Assembly: GCA_947568835.1 (NCBI GenBank)
Contig: OX387612.1
Location: forward strand, 12,588,001 to 12,652,000
Source: Protonemura montana
Taxonomy: Eukaryota; Arthropoda; Insecta; Plecoptera; Nemouridae
DNA length: 64,000 nt
Direction: 5' to 3'
Notes under the pieces: model-generated
What the model saw: only the letters and a program-made list of their open reading frames with translations
Databases searched by the model: none
Told to the model about the DNA's origin: nothing
Program-made: the position numbers and the translations under genes
Shown: positions 1-11,715 of the stretch, piece after piece
Numbering within the stretch: position 1 is the stretch's first letter
How the letters are laid out: each line of letters opens with the position of its first letter

Positions 1-1566
1 ACGCTTGCACTGGAATTAATTTACAACTTGCTGGCGTTGTCATGCCAACCTAGAAAACATAACACCAAGATGCTACTGTTAACTATCCGATTTAAAAGCT
101 AAAAAAATAATGTTTTTCTTTGGTTGAAAAATTTAATAATTTCAGTGAAAATAAATATTTAATGAAAAATAATAATAAATTAACCAACCAAAGATCAAAT
201 TAATATATTTTTGGTTACTTTTAACTTTTATCAGGTTGGCATGCAATTAAGCTTGCAAACCGCTGTTTGGCTGCCTTGAATGTCGCCGGGAATTCTAGTT
301 TTGCATTCAAGTTCTTGTTTTTCATTGGATTTTAATTCCCGTAAAGAAACCGATCAAAACTCCCCGGTGAAGACTGGTTTTATTTTGCTTTCTAAAGTTG
401 GCAACAACTAGTTAGTGACGTCAGAGTCCACCAGCGACTTTTTTCTCTACATTTTAGCTGTCGAACTATATTTAAAAAACAGGGACAGGAATCAGATTTT
501 TTTTTTTTTTTTTATTGAAAAACTTCTTTTCAAAATGAAGACTTTGTTTGTGTGGTTTGTGAACCGCAAGGCATAGTTTGCTGTTTTTATATATTGTATT
601 CTGACAGATATTTGACAGATATTTGACAGATATTTGACAGATATTTGACAGATTTTTGACAGATATTTGACAGATATTTGACAGATATTTGACAGATATT
701 TGACAGATATTTGACAGATTTTTGACAGATTTTTGACAGATATTTGACAGATATTTGACAGATATTTGACAGATATTTGACAGATATTTGACATATGTAC
801 ATAACTTTCTAGCCAATGAAAATAATTAGAAAGAATCAAGAAAATAGATTATACTTACGATGATTTATTAGAACGGATTGCGGAAGGATTTTTTAATTGT
901 TTTTTACATTAAAACTGCCAAACTCTGGTGTTAAAAATCACGTAAACTTTCTAGCTTTTAAATCGAATTTTTAAAGGGTATTGAAAAAAAAACCACAACA
1001 CAAATAATTCCACCGCGCATTGAAAGTGGACAGATTTGAAACAGATTGTGGTTTTTTTGACGTGACTACGTGTTAAAGCGCATTATATAGGGAGGCATGT
1101 ACGGATTTGCTCTACATAATGGCGCATGTGTAACAAGCCCTACAGCCTACAGGAAGCTAAGTACAGAGTGAGATTTATTATCATTCAATAGTTCAGATAA
1201 TTCTCTAGAAGTACTTTTTTTTTATTTTTGATAAACAAAATATTGGAGGCGTGAGAGGAGGCGGCGTTTTTAGCACTCGTCATTAGACTAATGCAAAATA
1301 AAATATAAATATCGCAAGATGACACTTCCATCCCAATCTGTAAAATCCTTCAGCATGTAAATAAGATATGAAAACACAACTCAAATAAAGAGAGATGTAA
1401 AACTTGCAAGTGAAGTGCGGTCAGTACTGTAGTTGACCTACGTACCTACGCGGTAGTTGAACGTAGTCAAGCTTTAATATCGGCCGTATCAATAAGATAC
1501 AGCTACACCCGTTGTTTTTTTTACTGAGGTTTTATTGTACTTTATGTTAAGTTTGAATCTTTGCAG
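1..1566. other. Intron sequence upstream of first visible DCAF6 exon
   Basis: No exon is recognised here. The stretch is AT-rich and contains a poly-T run (about 497-513) and an 11-bp tandem array (listed separately). It lies directly 5' of an exon with a clean acceptor (ttgcag) whose reading frame is already open, so it is most simply an intron of the DCAF6-like gene. Confidence 0.55.
602..792. repeat. 11-bp tandem repeat (TGACAGATATT)
   Basis: About 17 head-to-tail copies of an 11-bp unit, with a few units reading TGACAGATTTT. Because 11 is not a multiple of 3, all three minus-strand frames stay open with the same peptide words; these open frames are repeat artefacts and not genes. Confidence 0.95.
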
Positions 1567-4500
1567 CAGAAGATTACCAGACTCTGGCTGAAGCCTGGAT
1601 GAATCAAGGTGATGCCGGGAAGGAAGCTCCCGATGCTGACGTCGAATGCGATCGGGAGACAAACGAAGCCGGTTTCCCGGTCATCCAAACTTTCAAGGGA
1701 CACCGAAACTCACGGTTAGTTATATTTATATTAGTTGTATAGTTTTATATTGTACTAGCAGAACCCGCTGCCTTACGGCCGCTTACGATTTTGAGGGAGT
1801 GGGCATTTTGGTTTTAATGGGACCACAACCAAAAGTACCATGCAATACCAAAAGTACCCCCATTTATTTTATTTGAAATTTGCCGCTTATTTCACTCGGG
1901 GTCACTGCATTGTGGAAGCTCTGTGAATTCCAAAGTGACTACAATGACAATTTCGAAAACAAACGACGTTGGCTGTCAAAAGATTTCCGTGTATGATTTC
2001 TTGAAATTTTTCTAAGAGAGTGAAACTTGTGAAATACCTTTTACATCTATACCAGATCTTACTTAAAACATGGTTAATGAACAGATAAGCACCTAAAATT
2101 GACAAAATGTAAGTTTCTTCGGTTATTAAGTTGTTTGACATTGATTGAGAACTGTCAAAATCTTTCCTTGCCACCCAGTTTTAAATAAAATTCATTATGA
2201 AAATCCCATCAAATCAGCGTAGAAATGTCGCGTTAGGTCGTGCTCTGAAGTCATGTACAATTTGAAATTATTCCCAGCAATGTTTAACCGGTTTCTTATA
2301 AGTATTTGACGTTCTAATCCCGTTTGACGTTTAAATATCCTAAATTCACTGCCGCAAAGATAAGTTGAAGAATTCGTTCACCCTGCAGTGGTCAAAAAAC
2401 CAAACAAATGAATGCATCTGTCAAACTTTTTGCAAAATTATTTCTATTTCACGTAAAACGAACTTAAAAAACAGCGTTTGCGCTCAATTTCTTCAACACC
2501 TTCCATGGGCATGCATGAACAGTATTACCGAGATGCTGCAGGTCATTTAAAGGCAAGTTTTGAATCAAATAAAAATCGAGCTGTCAGACATGGCCCAGTT
2601 AGTCTCGCCAGCCACGATGCAAACACAATTATCAATATTTCACCAAAAAAACGCTTTCAAATCACCCTCAGAGTGTCACAATAGTGTTAAGATTTTAATT
2701 TTGAACAATTATAACCCAATTCCACACGATTTTAACCAAATTTCGCAATTTCCATCAACATGTACAGAAAAATGTTACCCCAGCTGGTCGCCAGCCAGAG
2801 ACAAACTAAAAAGTTGAACATTGCAATTTAAAGCTTTTATATAAGGTTAACTAGCAGAACCCGATGCCTAACGGCACCTTAAGATTTTGAGGGATTGTGC
2901 ATTTTGGTTTTAATGTAAAGCCTCTAATGGGACCACAACCAAAAGTACCCCCATTTATTTTATTTGAAATTTGCCGCTTATTTCACTTGGGGTCACTGCA
3001 TTGTGGAAACTCTGTGAATTCCAAAGTGACCACGATGACAATTTCGAAAACAAACGACGTTGGCTGTCAAAAGATTTCCGTGTATGATTTCTTGAAATAT
3101 TTTTTAGAGAGTGAAACTTGTGAAATACCTTTTAGAATCTGGGCTTACCAATCTTGCTAGCCAAGACACCAACAATATATCAGTTTTGTCATTTATTTCC
3201 CTTCAGTTTTAGAGATATTGAAAAGAATTTGACATTGACGTTGACATTGACATTGACGTTTTAATATCCTGAATGCACTGCCACAAAGATAAGTTTAAGA
3301 ATTCGTTCACCCTGCAGTGGTCAAAAAACCAAACAAATGAATGCATCTGTCACTCTTTTTGCAAAATCATTTCTATTTCACGTAAAACGAACTTAATTAA
3401 CAGCGTTTGGGCTCAATTTCTTCAATAACTTTCATAGGCATGCATGAAGAGTATTACCGAGCTGCTGCGGGTGAGTAATAGGCAAGTTTTGAATCAAATA
3501 AAAATCGAACTGTGAGACATGGCTCCAATTTTCCTAGGCTGGAAATTTCAAACACAATTATCAATATTTCACCAAAAAAACGCTTTCAAATCACCCTCAA
3601 AGTGTCACAATAGTGTTAAGATTTTAATTTTGAACAATTATAACCCTATTGCACACGTTTGTAACCAAATTTCGCAATTTCCATCAACATGTACAGAAAA
3701 AAATGTTACCCCAGCCAGCAGCCAGCAGCCAGCAGCCAGATACAAACTAAAAAGTTGAACATCGCAGATTTAAGGCTTTTATATAAGGTTAATGATTTTA
3801 TTATGTTACTCATAAATATATACCCATTATAGTTGAACCTAATCTAACCTATGATTGTTTTTAGACTCAAGTCTACTTGATGTAAACTTGGCACAAGTTT
3901 TAACAAAAACTTTTTCAACTGGGTTTTGAATGCTAAGTGAAGAACAACTAAATTTCCCAACGTTCGTAACTTGTACCTGTTACTTTATCAAGGGTAAGAG
4001 CAGTCCTGACAATTTTCCAATAACAAAAGAACCACATAAAATTATAACAATTACCAAGTTCAAGCTTCCTAAATGCATCTAAATAAAATAATCAGAGTCA
4101 ATAACTTAAAAACTAATTTATTTTTGTATTTTATTTAATTATTGTTATGCCAAAGCTATTAATATCGTTGATATGTATGTACGACATCATTTGTTCTTGT
4201 TTTCTATCAGGACGATGATCAAGCAAGCTTGTTTCTGGGGCAGTGACCACGTCATGTCCGGCTCAGATTGCGGCCACGTGTTCGCCTGGCGTCGAGACTC
4301 AGGCCGTCTCGTGGCTCTCTTCCCCGGAGACCTCCACGTGGTCAACTGTCTTCAGCCGCACCCGACGTTGCCCGTCCTGGCCTCGTCTGGCATCGATCAC
4401 GACGTCAAGATCTGGTCACCGACGGCAGAGACGAACCAGTTTGATCTCAACTTCGCTGACAACGTAAGTCATTCAATAGATACTAGCAGTACCAGCTAGT

Positions 4501-7500
4501 ACCCGCCTAACCTAACCTAACCTAACCTAACCTAACCTAACCTAACCTAACCTAAATTAACCTAACGTAACCTAACCTAACTTAACCTAACCTAACCTAA
4601 CCTAATCTAACCTAACCTAACCTAACTTAACCAAACCTAACCTTATTTTATTTATTTATTTATTTGTTGCCAACTGACAAAATACATTGTTTTTGTATGG
4701 GCCATAAGAACTAGAGATTTAGGAAATGTATCATAGTAACTTATAATATAATGACTATAAAATATAGTATTTGAAATAAGATAATAGTTTATATTGTAAA
4801 GTGACTAACATTTTTAATAATAATTATAATTGCACAAAAGTTAGGGAAAGCATTAGGGTAGAGGGGCCAGGAGTTCTTTATTGGTAGTGGAGGTGAGGTA
4901 TTCCTCGAGACTGTAGAAGGGGTTTTGGATGAGGAAGTTTTTAAGGGAAGTGTCGAAGGAGCTGCGTTTGGTGGAGTTTTTGATGTGGGGTGGGAGGTGA
5001 TTATAAATTTGGGCACAGGTGTGAGAGGGGCAGTGAGTGAAAAGGGTGGTGCGGTGTGGGACAGTGCGAATTTCCTTTCTTTGTCTGGTTTCGTGTGTGT
5101 GGATGGAGGAGTTTAGTGGGAATAGGTGGGGGTGGGAACGGACAAGGGTGCTTGCTATTTGGATAAGGGTGCATGTGAGGGTTAGGATTTGATGGGCGAT
5201 GAAGTGGGGCTTACAGGTCTTCCGGCGGGATAATCCGGCAATGATACGTATTGCCTGTTTTTGGGCAATGAAGATTCTATGGGCGGGGGGGGAGGTGCCC
5301 CAAAAGAGAATGCCGTAGGTGAGATGAGAGTGAAAGTGGGCGTGGTATACTAGTTTTAAGGTGTGGAGGTTGACTATACGCTTAAGGCGGCGTAGGAGAA
5401 AGCAGGTGCTTTTCATTTTGGATAGGGATTTTTGGATGTGTAGGGACCAGTCTAGGTTGGGTGTTATGTGTAGGCCGAGGAATTTTGTTGATTGGGCCGT
5501 GGGGATTACTTGTCCATTGACTCTGATTAGTGGGAAAGAGTCAGGAGGGTTGGTTTTGGTTTGGAAGTAGATGAGTGTGGTTTTGGCTGGTTGAAGTGCT
5601 AGTCGGTTGTTAAGGCAGTAGGTTGATATAGTCGAGGTTTGGGAGTTTGCGGTTAGGGCAAGGGTGCCGATAGATTGGGATTTAGGGTTGGTCAGAAGGT
5701 GGTTTGTGTCATCGGCAAATTGGAAGAGAGTGCCTTGTGTTATGAGTTGCGGTAAGTCGTTAACGTAGAGGAGGAAGAGTAGTGGCGAAAGGACCGAGCC
5801 TTGGGGAACTCCTTGTTTGATGTCGAGGGGGGTGGAGATGGAGGGAGGCTGGTCGGGTGAGAGGGAGTTGATGCGGACCACTTGGGAGCGGTTGGAGAGG
5901 AATGAGGCGATCCACTTATTTGCAGTGCCTTGGATTCCTTGCGAGTGTAGTTTATGTAGGAGGAGGTTGTGGTCTATAGTATCAAAAGCCTTGCTTAAGT
6001 CGTAGAAAATACCGATGGCGTGGTCTCCTCTGTCTAGGGCTGTGTAGAGGGTGGAGAGGAAATGGAAAATGGCGGTGATTGTGGATTTTTTTTTTGGAAG
6101 CCATGTTGGCAGTCGGTGAGGATGTTGTGGGATTCAAGGAAAGATGATAGGCGGGAGAGCATAATTTTCTCGATGAGTTTGGAAATGGAGGAAAGTAGGG
6201 AGATTGGTCTGTAGTTGCCTATATTGGATTTATTCCCTTTTTTATGGATGGGGATGACTAAGGCTTGTTTGAGTTTTGAGGGGAAGGTGCCAGAGGTTAG
6301 GGAGCTATTTGTGATGAGGGTAAGAGGCTCAGCTAGGAGTTCGATGTTTCTGGCTAGGAGAGAGCCGGAGATTCCATCAAGACCACAGGAGTGTTTGTAC
6401 CTAAGGGATCGTGCTGTGTGGGTTATTACCGAACTTAACCTAACCTAACCTAACCTAACCTAACCAAACCTAACCTAACACCAGCACGCAACACCAGTTT
6501 GACGTTTCTTTGAAATTACATTTATGCAACGCCATAAAATACAGCTTGGCATTAGCTACGGTGGAACTACGGTAGCGTTGAGTGCAGGTTCTAGGTACAG
6601 AAACATTATCAATGTTACTCGCATTTAAGACTTTTCATGCTCAAAATATCTCCGTCAATGTTTACCTCAACAATTGATAAACACGTAACAATATTAAAAA
6701 GCGAGTTAACTTACGAGAAATATCAAAATTAAATTTCATACGACAGTGGCTCCACTTAACGTGATGTTCCGGTACTCTGCATTTTTGTCGGTAAGGCAGT
6801 CATTTGGCGGCCATCTTTCACGCAGAGACTGTAACATTGACGTTCTGTTTCTCTACCTAGAACCTGCAAATATTCTAGGTTATGATTGCTTGTTGATCCC
6901 ACCTGTTGCTCCCTGCAGCTGATGCAGCGGAATCAGGTCATGTTGGAGGAGACCCGAGATACGATCACCGTCCCGGCGAGTTTTATGATCCGCATGCTGG
7001 CCTGTCTTAACCAGATGCACCGTGGTGGTAAGTCAACTAGTTGAAACTGTTGCCATGACGACTTCCAATCACATGCAGTGAGATTCAGATGTTTCTATGA
7101 GCTAGAGATCCAACTTATAGTTGAACATTTTGTTGAAACTGTTGCCATGACGACTTTCAATCACATGCAGTGAGATTCAGATGTTTCTATGAGCTAGAGA
7201 TCCAACTTATAGTTGAACATTTTGTTGAAACTGTTGCCATGACGACTTTCAATCACATGCAGTGAAATTCAGATGTTTCTGTGAGCTAGAGATCCAACTT
7301 ATAGTTGAACATTTTGTTGAAACTGTTGCCATGACGACTTCCAATCACATGCAGTGAAATTCAGATGTTTCTGTGAGCTAGAGATCCAACTTATAGTTGA
7401 ACATTTTGTTGAAACTGTTGCCATGACGACTTCCAATCACATGCAGTGAAATTCAGATGTTTCTGTGAGCTAGAGATCCAACTTATAGTTGAACATTTAG

Positions 7501-7958
7501 TTGAAACTGTTGCCATGACGACTTCCAATCACATGCAGTGAAATTCAGATGTTTCTGTGAGCTAGAGATCCAACTTATAGTTGAACAATTTGTTGAAACT
7601 GTTGCCATGATGACTTCCAATCACATGCAGTGAAATTCAGATGTTTCTGTGAGCTGGAGATCCAACTTATAGTTGAACATTTTGTTGAAACTGTTGCCAT
7701 GACGACTTCCAATCACATGCAGTGAAATTCAGATGTTTCTGTGAGCTAGAGATCCAACTTATAGTTGAATATATTTTGTTGAAACTGTTGTCATGACGAC
7801 TTCCAATCACATGCAGTGAAATTCAGATGTTTCCGTGAGCTAGAGATCCAACTTATAGTTGAATATATTTTGTTAAAATCGCTTGTCTGTTTTTATGAAA
7901 CATCATTGTGGTCGCAGGTCGAACTCCCAGACGAGCAGCCGAGGACGAAGCCGAATAA
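1567..7958 (+). CDS. DCAF6: DCAF6-like WD-repeat protein, 3' part (four exons)
   Basis: Exons read as 1567-1714, 4211-4463, 6919-7027 and 7918-7958 (stop TAA 7956-7958). All junctions have GT/AG and matching phases. The joined peptide includes [58 protein letters not shown] and [19 protein letters not shown], as I recall them from the C-terminal WD repeats and following helix of animal DCAF6 (NRIP/IQWD1). Family knowledge: DCAF6 is a substrate receptor for CUL4-DDB1 ubiquitin ligases. The protein ends in an acidic tail (RAAEDEAE), like the acidic tails of homologues. The 5' part of the gene lies outside the window. The start of exon 1 is ambiguous by 3 bases (cagcag acceptor). The introns are packed with transposons and satellites, yet the exon frames are undamaged, so the gene looks functional. 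Confidence 0.9.
1754..3790 (+). repeat. Dispersed 1.1-kb repeat, two copies head to tail (family A)
   Basis: Each unit begins ACTAGCAGAACCCG and ends with a motif like TTATATAAGGTTA. Copy 1 is about 1754-2848 and copy 2 about 2849-3790 (internally shortened). The same family occurs as another direct dimer at 28812-30660 and as a start-only fragment at 31118. No transposase or reverse transcriptase is encoded. The direct tandem organisation is compatible with a non-autonomous Helitron/Helentron or a Penelope-like element, but no diagnostic domain is present, so the class is open. Confidence 0.85.
3852..4114 (+). repeat. Dispersed repeat, half of the foldback family (family F)
   Basis: Closely matches 21485-21730, the inverted 21720-21955, 55216-55445 and a short piece at 33766-33850. 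The recognisable core reads AACTGGGTTTTGAATGCTAA and continues to GAGTCAATAACTTAAAAAC. This copy has only one arm, in a DCAF6 intron. Confidence 0.8.
4506..4645. repeat. (CCTAA)n array, proximal block
   Basis: About 25 pentamers of CCTAA (TTAGG on the other strand) with a few variants (CGTAA, CTTAA, CCAAA). The unit equals the canonical arthropod telomeric pentamer, but the array is interstitial inside a DCAF6 intron. It borders the 3' tail of a LINE; the matching block on the far side is at 6428-6478. Confidence 0.95.
4646..6427 (-). mobile_element. 5'-truncated non-LTR retrotransposon (Jockey/CR1-like RT)
   Basis: On the minus strand the open frame starts near 6427 with [13 protein letters not shown], then [18 protein letters not shown], a one-base frameshift at a run of ten T (about 6085-6100), then [29 protein letters not shown] and the catalytic FADDT box, and ends with a [12 protein letters not shown]-type thumb/C-terminal region (stop near 4853). 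The 3' end is a TAAATAAA-type tail around 4650-4670 that joins TTAGG repeats. The endonuclease domain is missing, so the copy is 5'-truncated and dead. Both ends abut CCTAA repeats, so the element is either inserted in the array or its tail seeded it. Confidence 0.88.
4853..6427 (-). pseudogene. Reverse transcriptase ORF2 fragment, frameshifted
   Basis: The RT fingers and palm up to [11 protein letters not shown] are in one frame. The palm from about 6085 down to 4853 continues in another frame. The A-run in the sense strand is one base too short to keep the frame. The Asp-Asp catalytic box is intact, so decay is light and insertion probably recent. Family knowledge: this RT would copy LINE RNA at the target site. 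Confidence 0.82.
6428..6478. repeat. (CCTAA)n array, distal block
   Basis: About nine pentamers with one CCAAA variant, at the 5' end of the LINE. Same strand and same unit as 4506-4645. Confidence 0.92.
6583..6868. mobile_element. Small non-autonomous DNA element (MITE) with about 35-bp TIRs
   Basis: Left end TGCAGGTTCTAGGTACAGAA and the right end, read on the other strand, TGCAGGTTCTAGGTAGAGAA continue as imperfect inverted repeats down to an AATGTTAC motif. The interior has no coding frame. A partial copy lies inverted at 17760-17945. No clear target-site duplication was seen. Its terminal sequence reappears as the unit of the satellite at 58385-62247. Confidence 0.8.
7041..7875. repeat. 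92-bp tandem array filling the last DCAF6 intron
   Basis: About nine copies of a 92-bp unit (contains GTTGCCATGACGACTTCCAA and GAGATCCAACTTATAGTTGA), highly alike. It begins 14 bases after the splice donor at 7028 and ends about 40 bases before the acceptor at 7917, so nearly the whole intron is satellite. Confidence 0.95.
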
Positions 7959-7983
7959 TTCAGCTTTGTTAGCCGAGATTTTT

Positions 7984-7989
7984 AATAAA
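7984..7989 (+). promoter_or_regulatory. Polyadenylation signal of the DCAF6-like gene
   Basis: AATAAA lies 26 bases after the stop codon, followed by a T-rich stretch, giving a very short 3' UTR. Confidence 0.7.
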
Positions 7990-8080
7990 CACACGAGCTT
8001 TGTTTTATTTTCATTTTGTCCAGAAAGCTCTGGACTGGAGTGGGTTGGCCGTGAAATGGAAACAAAATTTGTTATTTTTA

Positions 8081-8222
8081 GATGAAATCCGATTTCAATT
8101 GCAAACGCTTGCAATGGGTGGGGTATTTTATTATTATCAACACTATTACTGTTTCAAAAATTGATGCCCCCGTTTGGGCATCGGTTTTTGAGACGGTTTG
8201 AGTGTTGATAATAATAGAATTA
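8081..8222. repeat. Foldback repeat, core-deleted copy of the element at 53562-53826
   Basis: Shares the outer left sequence (GCAAACGCTTGCAATG, then TTTTATTATTATCAACAC) and both arms (TCAAAAATTGATG...TTTTTGAGACGG) with 53562-53826, but the tRNA-like centre is reduced to a few bases, leaving a hairpin. Confidence 0.8.
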
Positions 8223-8239
8223 TGTTTGCCTGATTCGGT

Positions 8240-10075
8240 CATCAGTTGAATACTGCGGCGGTATTTGGGAATCTCGCTCTGTAGGGTTCTGACATTTCAC
8301 CGGAAGCCATCGCCTGGCCAAATATGTAGAAACTAACTGAAACAAGGCGGTGGTTCGAGCTGATAATGGAAAGAAACTATTTATAAAGTTTTATCAAACA
8401 AACATAGGACGCCACTCACTGCTTGGCAGAGGAACCAGGCTATGGAACAGCCTGTCATTCAATCAACTTGACAAACATAGGACGCCACTCAATGCTTGGC
8501 AGAGGAACCAGGCTATGATCAGCCTGTCATTCAATCAACTTGACAAACATAGGACACCACTCACTGCTTGGCAGAGGAACCAGGCTATGATCAGCCTGTC
8601 ATTCAATCAACTTGACAAACATAGGACGCCACTCACTGCTTGGCAGAGGAACCAGGCTATGATCAGCCTGTCATTCAATCAACTTGACAAACATAGGACG
8701 CCACTCACTGCTTGGCAGAGGAACCAGGCTATGATCAGCCTGTCATTCAATCAACTTGACAAACATAGGACGCCACTCACTGCTTGGCAGAGGAACCAGG
8801 CTATGATCAGCCTGTCATTCAATCAACTTGACAAACATAGGACGCCACTCACTGCTTGGCAGAGGAACCAGGCTATGATCAGCCTGTCATTCAATCAACT
8901 TGACAAACATAGGACGCCACTCACTGCTTGGCAGAGGAACCAGGCTATGATCAGCCTGTCATTCAATCAACTTGACAAACATAGGACGCCACTCACTGCT
9001 TGGCAGAGGAACCAGGCTATGATCAGCCTGTCATTCAATCAACTTGACAAACATAGGACGCCACTCACTGCTTGGCAGAGGAACCAGGCTACGCAACAGC
9101 CTGTCATTCAATCAACTTGACAAACATAGGACGCCACTCACTGCTTGGCAGAGGAACCAGGCTATGATCAGCCTGTCATTCAATCAACTTGACAAACATA
9201 GGACGCCACTCACTGCTTGGCAGAGGAACCAGGCTATGATCAGCCTGTCATTCAATCAACTTGACAAACATAGGACGCCACTCACTGCTTGGCAGAGGAA
9301 CCAGGCTATGATCAGCCTGTCATTCAATCAACTTGACAAACATAGGACGCCACTCACTGCTTGGCAGAGGAACCAGGCTATGATCAGCCTGTCATTCAAT
9401 CAACTTGACAAACATAGGACGCCACTCACTGCCTGGCAGAGGAACTAGGCTATGATCAGCCTGTCATTCAATCAACTTGACAAACATAGGACACCACTCA
9501 CTGCTTGGCAGAGGAACCAGGCTATGATCAGCCTGTCATTCAATCAACTTGACAAACATAGGACGCCACTCACTGCTTGGCAGAGGAACCAGGCTATGAT
9601 CAGCCTGTCATTCAATCAACTTGACAAACATAGGACGCCACTCACTCCTTGGCAGAGGAACCAGGCTATGATCAGCCTGTCATTCAATCAACTTGACAAA
9701 CATAGGACGCCACTCACTGCTTGGCAGAGGAACCAGGCTATGATCAGCCTGTCATTCAATCAACTTGACAAACATAGGACGCCACTCACTGCTTGGCAGA
9801 GGAACCAGGCTATGATCAGCCTGTCATTCAATCAACTTGACAAACATAGGACGCCACTCACTGCTTGGCAGAGGAACCAGGCTATGATCAGCCTGTCATT
9901 CAATCAACTTGACAAACATAGGACGCCACTCACTGCTTGGCAGAGGAACCAGGCTACGCAACAGCCTGTCATTCAATCAACTTGACAAAATTGTAAAATT
10001 GTATATAGTTACCACCGGGCAGTGCAATTTATTGTGTATAATCCTAAGTTGCTAATAAAACCATTATTATTAGCT
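8240..10075 (+). mobile_element. LINE 3' fragment with internally amplified ORF2 C-terminus
   Basis: The open frame from 8350 reads NIGRHSLLGRGTRLWNSLSF, the kind of sequence found at the C-terminus of CR1/L2/Jockey-type ORF2 proteins. A 72-bp part of it is repeated about 22 times, after which the sequence runs into a stop and an AT-rich 3' tail ending in TTATTATTAGCTATTATTAT. No RT domain remains, so this is a 3' remnant. Confidence 0.7.
8397..9986 (+). repeat. 72-bp coding-frame minisatellite (about 22 copies)
   Basis: Nearly identical 72-bp units encode the 24-residue word RTPLTAWQRNQA + MISLSFNQLDKH. One unit carries a stop (GGAACTAGG near 9445), and two units have ACGCAACAG in place of ATGATCAG. 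The frame is open because 72 is divisible by 3; the stop and the LINE origin argue against a real repeat protein. Confidence 0.95.
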
Positions 10076-10242
10076 ATTATTATAAAATTTGTTATTTTTT
10101 TTCTTATGCTGTTAAAGAATTAATTCAATGAGAACCTGTGTTTGCTTGAGACGTGTTGAGACATTGTTGCACGGAACAATCGATGTAGACAACGGGTTTC
10201 TACGAAGTGGTCACGAGGCTATCGCGCTAAAAAACCAACTTG

Positions 10243-10905
10243 GTGTTTTCCTATGGTTTATTCTTCTAGGAAATCAAACGTGGGATAGAATCTTGTAAAT
10301 AAGACCTGAATCTGATTAAAGTGGTTCAAAATTAAACAGTGTCCGACGGCCAAAATCCGTCACTCGAATTTGCAATGCAAATATTGAAAAAAATCACTGG
10401 ACTAACCCCTTGCGTTTTTTGTCGATTTTTGAAGATTCGCTCATACTGTGGTCTAAGGGGAAGTTTGCACCCCCGAACACGATGGGCTAATTGGATTTTG
10501 CGTTCACATCATACTTTAGCCGCTATATCGATTTTAAACATTAAAACTTTAATAACTCTCTTAATATTATTCTGAGACAAAAACGGATAATTGCATTGAA
10601 CTCCCCTTGAAATTCTACCCCTGTTGACACCCCTCGCAGGTCAAAATACATCACTTGAATTTCCACTAAAAAAAATATTGGAGAAATCACTGGACTAACC
10701 CCTTAGGTTTTTTCTTGATTTTTGAAGTTTCGCCCATACTTTGGTCTAAGATGAAGTTTGCACCCCCGAACACGATGGGCTAATTGGATTTAATTTAATT
10801 GGATTTTTTTATGGTTTATTCTTCTAGGAAATCAAACGTGGGATAGAATCGTGAAAATAAGAACTGGATCTGATTAAATTGGTTTAAAATTGAACAGTGT
10901 ATAAA
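10243..10905. repeat. Rearranged duplicate blocks of an unknown repeat
   Basis: Segments such as TGGTTTATTCTTCTAGGAAA and CACCCCCGAACACGATGGGC each occur twice, but in different order in the two halves (10243-10520 versus 10636-10905). This is what a cut through a longer tandem array would give. No coding content is seen. Confidence 0.75.
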
Positions 10906-11607
10906 ACCTCAATTAGATTGTTTTCCGCGGGATCAGAATCACAACGGTAGGTAATACTTTTCACTCAATTCACACCAATTAGGGGGAAAAAATTAGAAAT
11001 GATCCACAGCATTCAAAGTATAAAGATGCGTACATGAGGAAAATAGTTAATACAAACGATGTGTTTGTGTTTTAAATAGGGGGAGACTTTTAAAAGAAAA
11101 TAATTGCAAAGGGTTGCATAAGGCTTCCTTGAACATTTTGCACCAACTAGCACCCTGAGTGCGTAAAGTTACATTTTCTTCCTCTCTATACATGGTGGGC
11201 TAAATATTCCGTTGACTTATTCTCATAGTGGGCTGCTGCCTTCTAGCAACAAATTGTGACTCTTAAATAATATTTGCTGAAGTGTTATAATTAGCTACTA
11301 GATGACAGGAAGCGTTAAGAATCGGAATAAGCCGAGATGATGAGCGATCCATATTCTTTACCGGAAATCTAAGCGACGTATTTTGCCCGGCAAATAATGT
11401 CAATAGGGATAGGAATTTAAGTGCACACTCTTGTTTTTCTCTCAGGCTCGGGCTAAAATAAAAAATTATTATAACTTCAAAAATTAAACTATGCAAGGCA
11501 TTTGCAATTTAAATAAGATTTCATCTAAATACAACAACGCATTCAACGTCAAGTTGGAGTTACTCGAGTTTGACAGATTGTGATGTGATATAGCGTCACT
11601 AGAATCA

Positions 11608-11715
11608 GAGTAGAAGGGGTTTAGGATGAGCAAGTTTCGTAGGTAGGAGTCGAAGGTGCTGCGTTAAGGGAGGGATCTTTAAAGCGGACTGGGAGGTGGT
11701 TGCAAATTTTGGACA
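11608..11715 (-). mobile_element. Fragment of the same LINE family as 4646-6427
   Basis: Aligns with 4916-5030 in the same orientation (shared GTAGAAGGGGTTT and GACTGGGAGGTGGTTG-like stretches), corresponding to the end of the ORF2 C-terminal region. Only about 110 bp remains. Confidence 0.7.

Noticed and set aside
472-839. Three minus-strand open frames of 71-115 codons
   Set aside because: They translate the 11-bp tandem repeat at 602-792; all three frames give the same word (QISVKYLSNIC-like), as expected for a repeat unit not divisible by 3.
4506-4645. A chromosome end (telomere)
   Set aside because: The array is short, interrupted and lies between coding exons of DCAF6, so it is interstitial.
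8350-9985. Open frames of 256, 134 and 177 codons that look like a repeat protein
   Set aside because: Product of a 72-bp VNTR in a LINE 3' end; one unit has a stop and there is no independent start, signal or flanking gene structure.
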